Assembly: GCA_038503035.1 (NCBI GenBank)
Contig: JAVSML010001070.1
Coordinates: 192,055-256,054, forward strand
Length of the DNA stretch: 64,000 bases
Source of the DNA: Crocodylus rhombifer
Taxonomy: Eukaryota > Chordata > Crocodylia > Crocodylidae
Direction: 5' to 3'
Below the pieces are notes generated by a model that saw nothing but the letters and a program-made list of their open reading frames with translations, was not told where the DNA came from and made no database searches. Position 1 is the stretch's first letter. Every line of letters begins with the position of its first letter. This document shows, in pieces, positions 1 through 11,110 of the stretch. The translations under genes were made by a program, and so were the position numbers.

Positions 1-806
1 ACAATCATGGATTTCCATAAAGTTATATAGATTGTTTTGTGTTTTTCTGATATGTCAGTACAACTTCCAAAAGTAACTGGGGCTATTCATTTCCTTGTAA
101 ATAAATGGACAACCAGTGCTGAACACACAAGTAGAAGTTGAGCTGAATTAACAGATATTTTAATATAAGAGCAACACAGATCAAATGACTGCTAACAGTG
201 AGAAAATGTACTTTTTTGTTGCTTTTTTAAATGTGTTAAGCAGTGTACAAGGTGTGAAAGTAAAATGCAGAGAAAAAGAAAAGTAAGCAAAAATGAACAT
301 GCAACACTTTGATGATGGTATATGCCATTTGCAGTGCCTCTAAGATTGTTCCTTTCTCCTGCACAGCATCTAAGCAGGTGTTGTACAGGGCTGCAAAAGA
401 AGAGAGGCGCAGCCATTGTTTGATTCTACAACTCCTATAATTCCTTTGCACATCTGTCCTGAGCTGTCTTTAGGGCAGTGGCATACTTGAGGGTGGAAAG
501 AAAGGGCCACTTATATGTGGTTTGTGGTTGCAAAGCATTCACCTTTTTCTAAGGGATGTGGGCCTGCACATAAACTTTTGCAATCTGGGATCTGTTCAGA
601 AATATCAAGAACAGGTGCTCTATAAGCTCCTGGTCCTGTTCTCTTTCATTCCTTTTGTACCTGCTGAATCCACTTAAATTCAGCAGAGCCCTGAAGCCAG
701 GTTCTCCAGAGCTCTTTTTCAACACAGACTGTCCACTTAGGATATGGGCATGATGTCTGGCTCTTCAGAGGTCAAAGTACCTAAAAAAGAAGTGGAGAGA
801 AACTAA
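1..806. other. AT-rich non-coding DNA, nothing recognised
   Basis: This stretch has no open frame longer than about 75 codons, and none resembles a known protein. I see no terminal inverted repeats, no LINE tail and no tandem array. It reads as ordinary intergenic or intronic vertebrate DNA running up to the mobile element that begins near 807. Confidence 0.6.
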
Positions 807-1639
807 GGCCAGGGATAGAAGTTACACATAAATCAGTTTAAGTGATCAGAAACTGTCTTAAATCTATAACAGAACAGAAGCTCAGTACACATTAACCATT
901 TTCAAAATGGCTGACACTGGTTTAAGATAAACCTAGTTGAATGCAGTATCAGACTTACCTGATTTGGGTCAAAGTGGTTTATGAAACTTGTCTCAGACTC
1001 CTTCCTGGTTTAAGCTTTATCACAGTCCCCCAGCAGCCCAGTATGTTTTGCAGCCCTGGACTGGGCTGTGCTCTCTGCTCCAGAGAGCAGGGCTGGCCCC
1101 ACACCTCTGCTCTCTGGCTGGAGCAGTGAGGGCTGGCTGACACGGGAGTGGAGGGGGAAGTCTAGCTAGGGGTGCAGCCCAGTCTTTGCGGGGTGGAAGG
1201 GGGGAGATTGCCGCCTCAGGCAAACCCTGCCTGGGGTCTGGGGCCAAGAAGGGGGGTCAACCCCCCCCCTTCCCCTGCTTAAACATACTGCTGGCTGCAA
1301 TTGTTGACTACAAATCTGAGGCACTTAGAAACAGGAAGAGGAAGTGATAAGTGACCCTACAGAGTCCTGCTGCTGTGATTTTGGATGGCAAATCCCAGAG
1401 ACCTTGGGGCGGCAGGAAGAGGACGTGAACACACAGCCCATGCTGGCTGCATTCCACAGACTCACGCTCTAGTGCCCCCCCAGCTTCTGGCCTGAACCAC
1501 TGCATGCATATGACTGCGTTTGTTGAATCAAAGGTAAATGTCCATTCACTTCTGTTTCAATTTAGTTTCTTCAGTTTAGACTAACCTGCAAGGAGTGAGT
1601 CAATTCAGCCTCAGGCTTTTTGGCTGACTTTACTTAGTC
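807..1639 (-). mobile_element. GGCTAGGG-family DNA transposon, copy 1 (reverse orientation)
   Basis: The left edge (GGCCAGGGATAG, from 807) followed by CACATAAATCAGTTTAAGTG matches the reverse complement of the right end of the copy at 52816-54267. The right part (near 1475-1639, including CAGGCTTTTTG) matches the reverse complement of that copy's left end, though the terminal bases are diverged. The middle is GC-rich and has no transposase frame, so the element is non-autonomous. It is flanked by TAA on the left and TAG on the right, which suggests a 3-bp TA-purine target site of PIF/Harbinger type. The superfamily is inferred, while the relationship between copies is seen directly. Confidence 0.7.
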
Positions 1640-3639
1640 TAGATGAAGAAAATGCATTTTAAGTGTCACTTTGTCTGTAATTATTAAAGATGAACTCCCC
1701 TATTTATTTCTACATGAAGATGAGTCCAAAGTTTCCTGTTTTTCATCCTCACTTGTGAGATCAACCCATTCATGTCCCAAATTTTGTTTTGCGGTTCAAA
1801 TCAGGGTCTCTATTACCAGCATCAGAAACTTTTTTTCAATCTGGGCAAACTATGGTAAACATAAGCATGCATAACTGGAGACAGACTTGAAAGCTTGAGT
1901 TTTACTCAGTCTATGATATGGGTATAACTGTTGTAAGTATGGATGTAGAGGTATATGAAGCTGTATGTGAGGCAAAACACATCAATACCTCTTGGTGTAG
2001 ACATGCTCTTTATAAAGTAAGCCAAAGTAGCTCATGTAGACCTGTTAAAGAGAACACTTAAAGAAAAAGCTCATGTAGACCTACTTCTAAATTTACTAGC
2101 TTACTCACTCTGATTGCACTGAGTTCAGCTAAGGCAGGTAGCTCACATTTATCAAGGGAGCTGTTGGACCACATGCTGTCTGAGGCTATATTATTAGTAC
2201 TTAACCTAACTAATGTGGGTAAATTTACATTATATCTGCCATTTTGGAACTTAGTGTATATATACCCTACATATTATCCCTAGCTAAATAGATCTATTTT
2301 TAAACACTTGGTATGAGAACGTTACCATCTCTCCAGAGGTGAGGAGGAGGAAATGGGAAGTTTGAATATTTTGCTAGGTGAAAAAAAGTGGGATGCTGCA
2401 AAATGGCCATGGTAGCTCTGTAATTATTTTCTCGTCAAATTTAAAAAGCCAGTCCTAAAAGAGACATGCAGGGGAGGTGGAGTAGGAAAAAGATCTTAGA
2501 GACAATACAGTCACAGGTGTTCTGAAGACAGTCACAAGGGAAGCATCTCTGGAAAAGAAACCACCTTTGAGTTTGGCGTGACACTAAATATAACATTGTT
2601 TCTTTATGAAAATTACCTTGAGTCTCTGACTGGAGAGGGGCCTTCATAAAGGGACAAATTGTACTCTGTAGTCACATATGGCCCAATAGGCAATGAAACT
2701 GGTGCACTTATATGAATGATTGATGGACTGATTTTGCTGCCAAAAACTTTAAAATAAATTTTGCTGGACAAAGTATTCAACCAAAGTGTACTGGATCAAA
2801 GTTTCATTTACGCTGTTGTCTTAAATCTTAATTACTTTTCCTTTTAAATACAACTGTTTTGACTTTTGAGGTTGTTTTTGTATTTTCTTTGTTTATTTTT
2901 TCTGACTAAAAACAATTGTCAAATAGTCATAAAATGATTTGCTAACTACGCATATTTTCCAAACAGAAGTTTCAGCTGAAAAACACTGCCTCGCTTTCCC
3001 GGGGTAGGTCTGTTATGCTACCTCTTTTGGGATGAAGAAGGAGAGTGGGTAAGGCAGTTGATACATCAGTATGGAAACCCTTTAGGGATGAGTTGTTTTT
3101 TTTTTCTCTTCCCACCTCCCACTCCCCCTCCCCGCCCCAGTAGACAGCACGTGCCATTTTAGATGTAATGATACAAGTCATGCATTATATGTGTCATGAA
3201 CTTTATTATGTTGGACACAGTGTATCACTTTCAATAATGTGAAGTTTCTGGTGATGTGGAATGCTCTGCATTATTCTCAGTAATGACCTTTGTGGAGGAG
3301 GCTTCTAAGTAGGTTTTTGGCCTGCTTAAGCTTTTATCACTTTATTGCCTGCCCTCACTTAATAGTCACCTTAGATCCCATTACTACTGCATAACAATCA
3401 TAATCATACAGAGGGTTAAATCCTGCTTATCTTACACATGCAAAGCTAGATTTCAGTCTACAGGAAATTCGCATCAGTACAGTGAACATGATTTCACCCA
3501 GAAACTTTATGAAAGAAAGAACTCCCTTCTTATCTCCTTCTATAAGGAATTGTGTATTTTCACATATGTCTGAATAAAGTTATATTTGGAATATATATCT
3601 GTATCTCTAACCCAAATAAAGTGCACTATAAAGGCAGCA
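1640..3639. other. AT-rich non-coding DNA with one short direct repeat
   Basis: I see no gene here. AGCTCATGTAGACCT occurs twice (2029-2043 and 2068-2082), and GTAGACATG lies just upstream. The GTAGACATG motif recalls the ends of the Harbinger-like MITEs elsewhere in the window, so a heavily decayed MITE between about 1990 and 2240 is possible but not demonstrable. A pyrimidine/GC patch around 3100-3150 has no further features. Confidence 0.4.
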
Positions 3640-4010
3640 TTTACATTTGGTAATATATTAGCTATTAATTAACAGCATTTATTTCCTTGTGCAATTAAAG
3701 GAGTCATTTCAACACCATTATACAGATTAATTTTATCACATCTCATTTCATTTAGTAGAAAATTAAAAAAAAAAAGGCTCCTCTGCCCCAGGGTCCAAGC
3801 CAGGCATTTGCTGACAACTTAATGAATTTCTTAGTTATTTGTCATCTGGAAATCAATGGTAAGGAACACATCAAATGAAAAGACGCGTTTCAGAGTGTGA
3901 CAAATACCATTGATTAAGATCATGAAAGGCCAGGAGCCATTGCAGTGTTCAGCAACGGAATTTCTGTCAGTCATCACCTAACAGGTGGACATTTTTGCTT
4001 TCTGTGTATT
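3640..4010. promoter_or_regulatory. candidate conserved non-coding element
   Basis: The block has balanced, non-repetitive AT-rich sequence with many homeodomain-like cores (TAATTAAC, AATTAA, GATTAA, TTAATGAAT) and a CAGGTG E-box near 3982. It has no transposon ends, no simple repeats apart from an 11-12 A run near 3765, and no coding potential. That texture is typical of vertebrate developmental non-coding elements, but conservation cannot be shown from one sequence. The target gene is unknown. Confidence 0.3.
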
Positions 4011-5790
4011 TGCTTTTTTAATATAATTTTATATTTCTCAGAATATGACAGAGTAAGTGAATATACTAAGAATAGACAAAGTTGATTCAATCTTTAATAA
4101 AACTGTAGGATGCAGTCTGAAGCAGGCTCTTGTTTTCTATTATACACAGCACTATATGTATCAGAGGGAGCGATCTTGATATTCCTTCTTTATCTAGTTA
4201 AAAGGGGAGAAAAAAATCTTGTGAAATATTGGTGCTGCTGCAGTGCCATGTATCCTGTCAAACCTAATGCTGTCTTGAAAAATCATCTTTATCATGTATT
4301 CTTGGTCACTGATCACCTCTCTGAAATTGGAGAGAATAATACATTACGTCTGGGTTGGATTTCAAGAGCAATATTTGCTTTCTATATTGTAATGCTACGG
4401 AGATGTCAAAGCTGGTCTGTTCCTTTTAAAAAAAAAAAAATTCTTTCCTTCCACCCCCTCACTTTGCATTTAAGTTTCCAAGAACAAATTTTGAGTTCTA
4501 GAGTCTAATAAAATCAAAATATAAAAAAATTTGATTTCATGCACTGTTTGATCCCTGTGAAAAGAAACAGATCTGATGCATTTTATCTTGCTCTGGAGTA
4601 CAGAACTGCTAGAATAATTAAATGCGATGTGTGACATCCATTCCTTCCCACCCTCCACAATTACAAGGTCAGAAATGACCTTGACAAATAGTATAAAAAA
4701 CAGAATTAGCCTCTAAAACTCAGATAATTTCCTCAGGGTATTGTTCTGAGGTTATATATAAAATTTGATGAGTTTCTTTAATTTTGTTACATCATAATGA
4801 TGTAAATCCTATTTACTACTGATTGTATGCTATTATCTGTACTATCAAATAGTGACATTTAAAGAAATATAATCAATAGTTGCTTCTTTTTATATGTTGG
4901 GTCCAGATCTTCAAAGGTACTTAAGTATTTAATTTCCAATTTGGTTTCTCTAAATTGAGTATAGTATTATAAGAAAAATAAGTAAAAATATTTGAAAAGT
5001 GACCTCCATAAAAACAAGCAGACTATTTTCAAAAAATGGTACCTAAAAAGAGTTCACAAAATCTGAGCATGAATTGATTAATGATTTTACTTGAATAATG
5101 CAAATCAGGTAACTGAAATAATCTCAGAAAAAAAAAAAAACCACAATCTGATTTGTCAATTTAGAAGCTGTTTGAAAATTTTGCCCTAGATTTTCTAATT
5201 TTTTTGTCATCTTAAAACTTAGAGCCAAAAGGTAGAGTACAACTCTCATTGATACATGCTCCTAAATACTATGTAACCACTGTGCCCACTCTGCATGACT
5301 TTCTACTGTTCATTTTCCAAATGGCCTTTATGCTGCTTCTGCTTGAAAGCAAATGGCCATGGCCAATTGATCTGTAGCTGCCCTGTCATTCCTTGGGGCA
5401 TTTGCTCTTGTCAAAGCTTTAGATGCTCCCAAGCAGGATTTTCAGACATGATTCCCTCACCTAGTCTGACTTGCAGGGGTTGATCCTGTAGGTGAGCTCT
5501 GCAATGCCTAACATCTATTCTCTGCTAGGCCTTGTTTTAGGAACATTAGACGTAGGCCACTTATAAAAGCTGAAGCAACAGAACATCCACATAAACTGGA
5601 TGCTCTAGGGTACCTATGGGAAGGTTGGCAAGTGTAAGCCAGAATTGGAGAGAGACGAACGCTTTAGAGGAGTCTAAGCCACGTTGCTTGGGTCTAAGCC
5701 ACATTGCCATCTGCCAGCCTTGCAGGGAGGCATAGCAGGGCAGGAGCAGCCCTAGGTTGGGTTGCTCCTGTCAGGCTCTGTTTGCTCCTA
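4011..5790. other. AT-rich non-coding DNA, nothing recognised
   Basis: The longest open frame here (4110-4508, plus strand, 132 codons) has low-complexity, hydrophobic and poly-lysine composition, has no recognisable domain and crosses a poly-A run, so I treat it as chance. A short imperfect duplication of GTCTAAGCCAC lies around 5670-5710. Otherwise no repeat, RNA or gene signal was seen. Confidence 0.5.
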
Positions 5791-5796
5791 ATGGGG

Positions 5797-5852
5797 GTGC
5801 ATGTATAGATGTGCTCTGGGGAGCACTTTAATAAGCCTGAGTTTTCTGCGTA
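5797..5852. mobile_element. fragment of the palindromic GTGCTC MITE family
   Basis: ATGTATAGATGTGCTCTGGG followed by GGAGCACTTTAATAA closely resembles one end of the elements at 62920-63170 and (reversed) 60150-60410, which have GTGCTC followed by GAGCACTT(T)AATTAGAGC. Only about 55 bases are recognisable; the rest of the element is missing or too diverged. Confidence 0.45.
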
Positions 5853-6108
5853 GAAAATGTAAGTGCATTAATTGCATGTGTAGGTGTGCCTAGTGGATGT
5901 GAAAGAAACCAACCAGAAAACAGGAAAACATAAATATCTATGTAGCAGACATCCACCTCCTACATGAATACCACCTCCACTGATGTAGGAGGTGGATGAG
6001 ATGGAAGTTGCCTTAAGTAAAGGGAGAGGTTTAGCCAAGGTTGTAAGATGCCTCCCATACCTTCCCACTCCTATTTCTATCCTACTTATTTCCTTGGCTA
6101 TCTGAAGC

Positions 6109-6237
6109 AGCTTTGTATTCACAGCCTGAGCTGTGGGGGACTGGAGCTTTGTATTNNNNNNNNNNAGCTTTGTATTCACAGCCTGAGCTGTGGGGGACTG
6201 GAGCTTTGTATTCACAGCCTGAGCTGTGGAGGACTGG
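6109..6237. repeat. 36-bp tandem repeat containing an assembly gap
   Basis: A 36-bp unit beginning AGCTTTGTATTCACAGCC and ending GGGGGACTGG is repeated head to tail: 6109-6144, a broken copy from 6145, 6166-6201 and 6202-6237. The broken copy runs into ten N at 6156-6165. About 25 bases are needed to finish that unit, so the true copy number is unknown. Because 36 is a multiple of three, open frames on both strands run through the array, giving false repetitive proteins with a 12-residue period. Confidence 0.9.
6156..6165. other. assembly gap (10 N)
   Basis: Ten undetermined bases lie inside the 36-bp tandem array. The gap was probably caused by collapse of near-identical units, and its stated size should not be trusted. 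Confidence 0.95.
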
Positions 6238-6339
6238 AGGTACTGACAGCTATCAAAACAGTGACATATTTATGTTGACTTTAGCCATACTGTGTATACC
6301 TTTCTCCTTGTCACAGGATTGAAACCCAAGGCTACCATG

Positions 6340-7650
6340 ATGTCCCCTAGTGGCTGCCTCTATCCTGCCTGGTTCTTGTTCCTTCTTCCTAGGGTCCATT
6401 CTGCTTCTTCACTTGCCACGCCTTGTTAAAAGTAATGAGAGGAGGTTGACCTCAGACGTTGGTGAGCCTAGGGTGCACTCTGTCTCTCTCTCAGTATTCT
6501 CTCCCCCAGGCCCTACTTGCCTTAAGGGCTAAATTCATGGTCTCCTCTTGGCTCAACAGCCATACCATACCTCACAGGTGCCCCTCATTTGTAAGTTATT
6601 CCCTTGTATAGGCTTCAGCCTTCTTAGCTTTGACCTACAGATTACTTTGGCTGCAAAATGGTACTTGGGCCTGGCTTTTCAGTTTCATTCTTGTTTGGCC
6701 CTTGGCTTATTGCAGTCTGTTTGGACCCTCGACCCATGGCCCTCCTGGGCTCAGGCTCCAGCCATCTCAATCCCTGGTTGCCTGTGCTGCCCATTTCAGG
6801 GTCTGGCCCCAGTTCCCTCAGCTTCAGACCAACTGTGGCTGGCTCCTCTGGGCTTTATCTTTAGACCTCTCAACCCCTAGCTAGCTGCGTTGCCCCTGTC
6901 TGGGCTCAGGCCCCTGCCATCTCAGTTTTGGGCCCACTATGCTGCCCCCCTGGGCTCACTTCTTGGCTTCAGTCTGCCTATGCCCTGCACCCCTGACCCT
7001 GGCAGGGCTCAAAACATCTTGTGCCCCTCAAACACCCGTATGGCCTCCTTGTCACCCCTTTACAGCCACACTTGGTCCGCTGGTCCTACAAGGAACATAA
7101 ATGAGCATATGTTAGTACAATTAAAATATACATATACTCTCCTGAAGTTCACCTCCCATGAATTACAATTCCCGGAGTCAGGTCCCATCTTGCCCTTCTG
7201 GATAGGCTCTGTTTCCCTGGGTATTGCTGCAGTCTGCTTCCCTGTGGAAGCTCCTCTCACTTCAGCCTGCAGGGCCGGACTGCCCTTGTGGGGTCAGAGA
7301 CTGGGCTTATGTGCTTGGGCATCCCACCTCCTTTCAATCGCATCCCTACCCTCCTAGCCATATTGAGGGTTTTCACTCTCTTAATCTTATAAGAGCCAAC
7401 CTGTGCTCCTACTGCTCCATCCTTTTAAGGTGACAGGAGCCCCTGGCCTCCTGGTGTGAGTTCTGTCTGCCTGTAATGGCTGCTTCAATCTCTGCTCCTC
7501 TCACAAGATATTTTCTCACAATCTTCTCCTGGATGCCATCTGCCAGAGATCCCACCTTCATGGGCACTGCTTTGGCACAGGCTCTGGGTGTGTTGACTTC
7601 TCCCTCCCTTGTGTCCAAGTAACAGGCTTCAGGTCCTCTGTTTACGTTCT
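6340..7650. other. GC-rich unclassified block, possibly LTR-derived
   Basis: This is a sharply delimited C- and T-rich block in otherwise AT-rich DNA. It has several overlapping open frames of 60-155 codons in all phases, which is expected from composition. Motifs such as CCTGGGCTCAGGC and TCTGGGCTCAGGC recur at about 160-bp spacing (near 6745 and 6900), hinting at old internal duplication. The composition resembles reptile retroviral or Gypsy LTRs, but I found no matching ends, primer-binding site or pol frame. The nature is unresolved. Confidence 0.3.
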
Positions 7651-9715
7651 CCTGCGGTACACCTACTGGCTAACCTTTTCTCCACAGCCTTTTATCTGGC
7701 ATTTCAGTGGGGCACAGTGGATGGGTGTTTTTATGGTATTGTGGATTTTTTTGGGGTGGGGGTTGTGGTTCTTTTAACGAGGAGAACTTGGGTTATGGAA
7801 CGGTGGTGTCACTTGACTCATACCCTCTACTTTTATCTCTTTATTTTCACCACTGCACTGACATACCATAATTAGAAAATCTGCTTCTGTCAGGTGAGGG
7901 CCTGACAAGGCCTGCCCCCATGCTTCTCCAAACATTGCAAGTGCTAAAACATCACTTCAAAGAACTTCCACTATACAATCTTCACACCTCTTTACATCAG
8001 CCTCTTACTAATATCCTTCCAGGCTGACAAATACTCAAATGTGGCAACGTATCTTATAACGGTTAGAGAAGAACTGTAATCTGGGAAGACTGAACCATGC
8101 TTTTCTAGCAACATATTGGAAAATAGAGAAATGCTAGGATGGAAATATACACAGGTTCAGGTCCTGAACCAAGACAGAAACAGATGTAAGCAAAGCAAGC
8201 TTAAAACTAGAATCTTATTTTCTTTCCTTTTGAAGTTGTTTTATATATCTGTGCCTTTTACAGTATAATGCAATAGCTTTATGCATTCATGGCTTAAATA
8301 CAAAATAAGAAATTGGTTTGCTAGTAATTTGGTGTACTCTGAGCCTCAAAGTGATAATTATTTTATAATCCTTGCAGCTTTGAATTCAATCTCTATAAAC
8401 TGTTTTATCATAGTCTCAAACCAATAGAAGATAAAAATGCAAATTAATGTGGATTTCTGCTAATAAGATGCATCATTCCATCTGTTTTGCAACTTGTACA
8501 GGAAGGTTAGTGTAATGTTTTAGGGCCTAGTCCAAGCCTAGTGGGATCAGTGGAAAGGATACTACTGACTTGAGTAAGCATTGGGTCAAGTATATGAAAT
8601 ATCTAGAAATAAAAGGTGGGAACATTCTTCCTGAAAAGGCTATGAGACAGAGAGTGTTCATTTGCCAGTTTCGCCTGAAAGATATAGGCTAAAATTGATT
8701 TAGGGCAATTTTCATTCTAGTCAGATTGTCAAAAAAGAACAAGATAGGTCAATTAAGTTGCATCATTCTGCTGGGTTTTTTTTAACCTACTCCTTCAACA
8801 GAACTGGATGATGATGCTTGATTCTTTGCTTCTATAATATCAAGTGGTATCTAGCACGGTGATAAGTAAAAGACACTATTCATTTTGTATGTGTTGGTTT
8901 CTGATCTGTATAAGATAAAGATGTATAAACTATGTTTGCTTGTAGAGCTGAACAAATATTTTAAGAGATTAATTTATCTTGTTCTATTCATGAACTTTCC
9001 ATATGTAGTTTACAATTGTCTGATTTTTTTTTTAAATTTAAAATTATATATTGAAGAACTGTTGTGAACGATTTGCCAACCAAAATTTTGTCACAACTGG
9101 TAGTATACAAATGCTGTTGCTATTCAAAATAAAAAACCTGAGAATGAAGTTGTGTTTAATTCTGATCAACCATTATCATGGAATTAAACATTTATGACAT
9201 TTATATCAATAAAGCAACAATTAGACCAAAAACAAACTTTTTTTGAAAATCCAACCAATGCTGCAAAAATATCTGTCTGCAGGTCTGTTTGTCTCTCCTC
9301 TCCTGATTTCATGAGCATAATTCTTAAGCTCAGGTTTCTAATACCATATTCATGTTTAATTGTTCCTATTTCACTCGTGAATATTCTTATATTTTGTTGA
9401 ATGAATAGTTTCTCTGGTTTTCTTGTATTTGTTTATTGAGCAAATACAGATAAATTGACTATTGTAGCAGAATTTTTAAAAATATAATAAAGAATAATAA
9501 AACAGTTTGAGCAGTCTCTCTTGCATTTACAGTGAAATCTGTAAGATATTTGCCTAATTCTAGTGTATAATATATTTTACACTTTTTGTCTTCTGTAGAA
9601 CAACCTATGAGGGAAGTTTAGATTTGTAGAGTTTAATTTTACAGCATGATGCACACAGTCTAAGGCCAGAAGGAAGCATGGCGTACATTCATAAAGGGAG
9701 ATCTTTACTGGAGCT
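7651..9715. other. AT-rich non-coding DNA, nothing recognised
   Basis: No open frame above 90 codons, no LINE tail, no inverted-repeat ends and no RNA gene was recognised. Poly-T and poly-A runs of 8-9 bases occur near 8770 and 9020. Confidence 0.55.
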
Positions 9716-9717
9716 AA

Positions 9718-10105
9718 CAGGATGAAGTTCAATGCAGACAAATGCAAGGTGCAGCACCTTGGGAAGTATAATAAAAACCACAAATATAAGATAAGTGACA
9801 CCTAGCTGGATGGCAGCACTGTAGAAAAAGATTCTTGGAAACTTGGTAGATCACAGACTCAATAAAAGGCTGCAGTGTGATGCAGCCACATACAAGGTGC
9901 AAGTGGTTTTGGGATGCATCAGTAGAAGTATTGGGTACAGGACACAGGAGGTGATAGTGCTTCTCTAGTTGGTACCGGTTAGGCCTCATTTGGAGTATTG
10001 TGTGCAGTTCTGGTCTCCACATTTTAAAAAGGCCATGGAGAAGTTAGAGAGTCTAGAGATGGGCAACGAAGATGATAAAGGGCTCTGTCTGGGATCTCTT
10101 GACTA
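9718..10105 (+). mobile_element. old CR1 LINE fragment, end of the RT domain
   Basis: Reading the plus strand gives CR1 ORF2 downstream-RT signatures: MKFNADKCKVQHLGKYNK near 9723, then, after frameshifts and stops, a region equivalent to RPHLEYCVQFWSPHFKKAMEK near 9978-10045. In this family, the segment follows the FADD-box palm and precedes the 3' UTR. The frame is destroyed by stops and shifts, so no protein is made. The 3' end of the same type of CR1 reappears at 10431-10582, and a hAT-type MITE lies between the two. Confidence 0.8.
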
Positions 10106-10113
10106 TTTATTGA

Positions 10114-10345
10114 TAGGGACCGCTGCAAATCACACCAGAAGTGCCCCCCCCCCGCAGGTCTTTTAATGTTTTTAATTTTGCTGCTTGTCCCCGCTGTCTG
10201 ATTGGTGGAGGGGTCCCTTCAGCTGGTCCATTATCCACTGCAGCCAATCAGGTAGGAGGTTGTGAAAGAGGGGCAAGCGGCAAAATAAAAAATGTTAAGG
10301 GACCCACTGTGGGGGCACTTCTGGTGTGATTTATGCACATCCCTA
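10114..10345. mobile_element. hAT-type MITE, 232 bp, with 8-bp target duplication
   Basis: The element has long terminal inverted repeats: TAGGGACCGCTGCAAATCAC at the left, and at the right a sequence whose complement reads TAGGGATGTGCATAAATCAC. Both run into ACACCAGAAGTGCCCC. It is flanked by TTTATTGA (10106-10113) and TCTATTGA (10346-10353), a 7/8 match of the 8-bp duplication typical of hAT elements. It has no coding capacity. Its outer TIR bases resemble those of the MITE at 53167-53442 (TAGGG followed by TGTGCA), suggesting mobilisation by a related transposase. Confidence 0.85.
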
Positions 10346-10430
10346 TCTATTGACAATCTTTTATAGAAGCAGGACTTTGGCTGGCAGAGTTCTCCTGCTT
10401 TACCCATGGCAGTTTAGAGTGACAGTTATG

Positions 10431-10582
10431 TCTGTGCTGTGTCAGGGTTGATGGTAGTCTGGCATAGGGTTTAGATTATGGATTGGATAGAATGGTTTGG
10501 ATAGGAATAATCCTGTCTCAGCCAGAGGACTGGACTAGGTGACCTCTGGAAGTCCCTTCTTACCCTACTTCTCTATGACTCT
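10431..10582 (+). mobile_element. CR1 3' end fragment
   Basis: TCAGGGTTGATGGTAGT, then a purine-rich stretch, then GGACTAGGTGACCTCTGGAAG and TTCTCTATGA form the 3' untranslated end of an older CR1 subfamily. The same sequence recurs at 21661-21816. It probably belongs to the CR1 at 9718, separated from it by the MITE at 10114-10345 and by about 80 unrecognised bases. Confidence 0.75.
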
Positions 10583-10934
10583 GACTTGAGTGTGGTTACA
10601 CTCAATGTTACAATGCATAACTCTTAGGTGTGCGATTGCAGAAATAGAATTCATGACCCCAGGTTAGGTGCCCAAGTTCCATATACTATGCAAGAGGAAA
10701 ATTAGGCACCAACACTGGCATTTATAGTTCCTAAGATAGCCAATAGGAAAGTAATATCCTTAATAAATACTAATTAAATATACACCAGGAAGAGAAGTAT
10801 GTCTGTAATCCTTCCTTTTTCCTGGACTTAGATTCTTATGTGAGGCTGGCTTTCACAGCCCAAAGCCACCTCCTGGATTTAGACCTATAATTTATCTCTC
10901 TGGGAGTGGACAACTAGCTCACCAACTGCTCTAT

Positions 10935-11110
10935 GACCAGGTATAGAAGTTATGCTTTTACCAGTCTAAGTGATTGGAAACTGGTTTAAACTCATAACGG
11001 CACAGAGGTTCTGTGCACATAAACTGGTCTACGATGAACCTGGATCAAGGTGCATTCAAACTCAATTTAGGTTAGATTGATGCATCAAACTTCAGTACTG
11101 ATTCCCCTGT
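10935..11110 (-). mobile_element. GGCTAGGG-family DNA transposon, copy 2 (partial, reverse)
   Basis: From GACCAGGTATAG, the order of motifs (GTCTAAGTGATTGGAAACTG, GTTTAAACTCATAACGGCAC, then AAACTGG and GAACCTGG) matches the reverse complement of the right end of the copy at 52816-54267 and the left end of copy 1. The preceding bases are TAT, compatible with a TA-containing 3-bp target. The opposite end was not found. The GC-rich segment to about 11460 may be its interior. Confidence 0.6.

Noticed and set aside
4110..4508. 132-codon open frame, plus strand
   Set aside because: Low-complexity translation crossing a 12-A run, no recognisable domain, no splice or promoter context; consistent with chance.
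5868..6215. Repeat protein NTKLQSPTAQAV-type on the minus strand
   Set aside because: It is simply the 36-bp tandem repeat read in an open phase, across an assembly gap.
6890..7357. 155-codon open frame in the GC-rich block
   Set aside because: Several overlapping frames of similar length occur in other phases; the translation has no motif, signal peptide or repeat that points to a protein.
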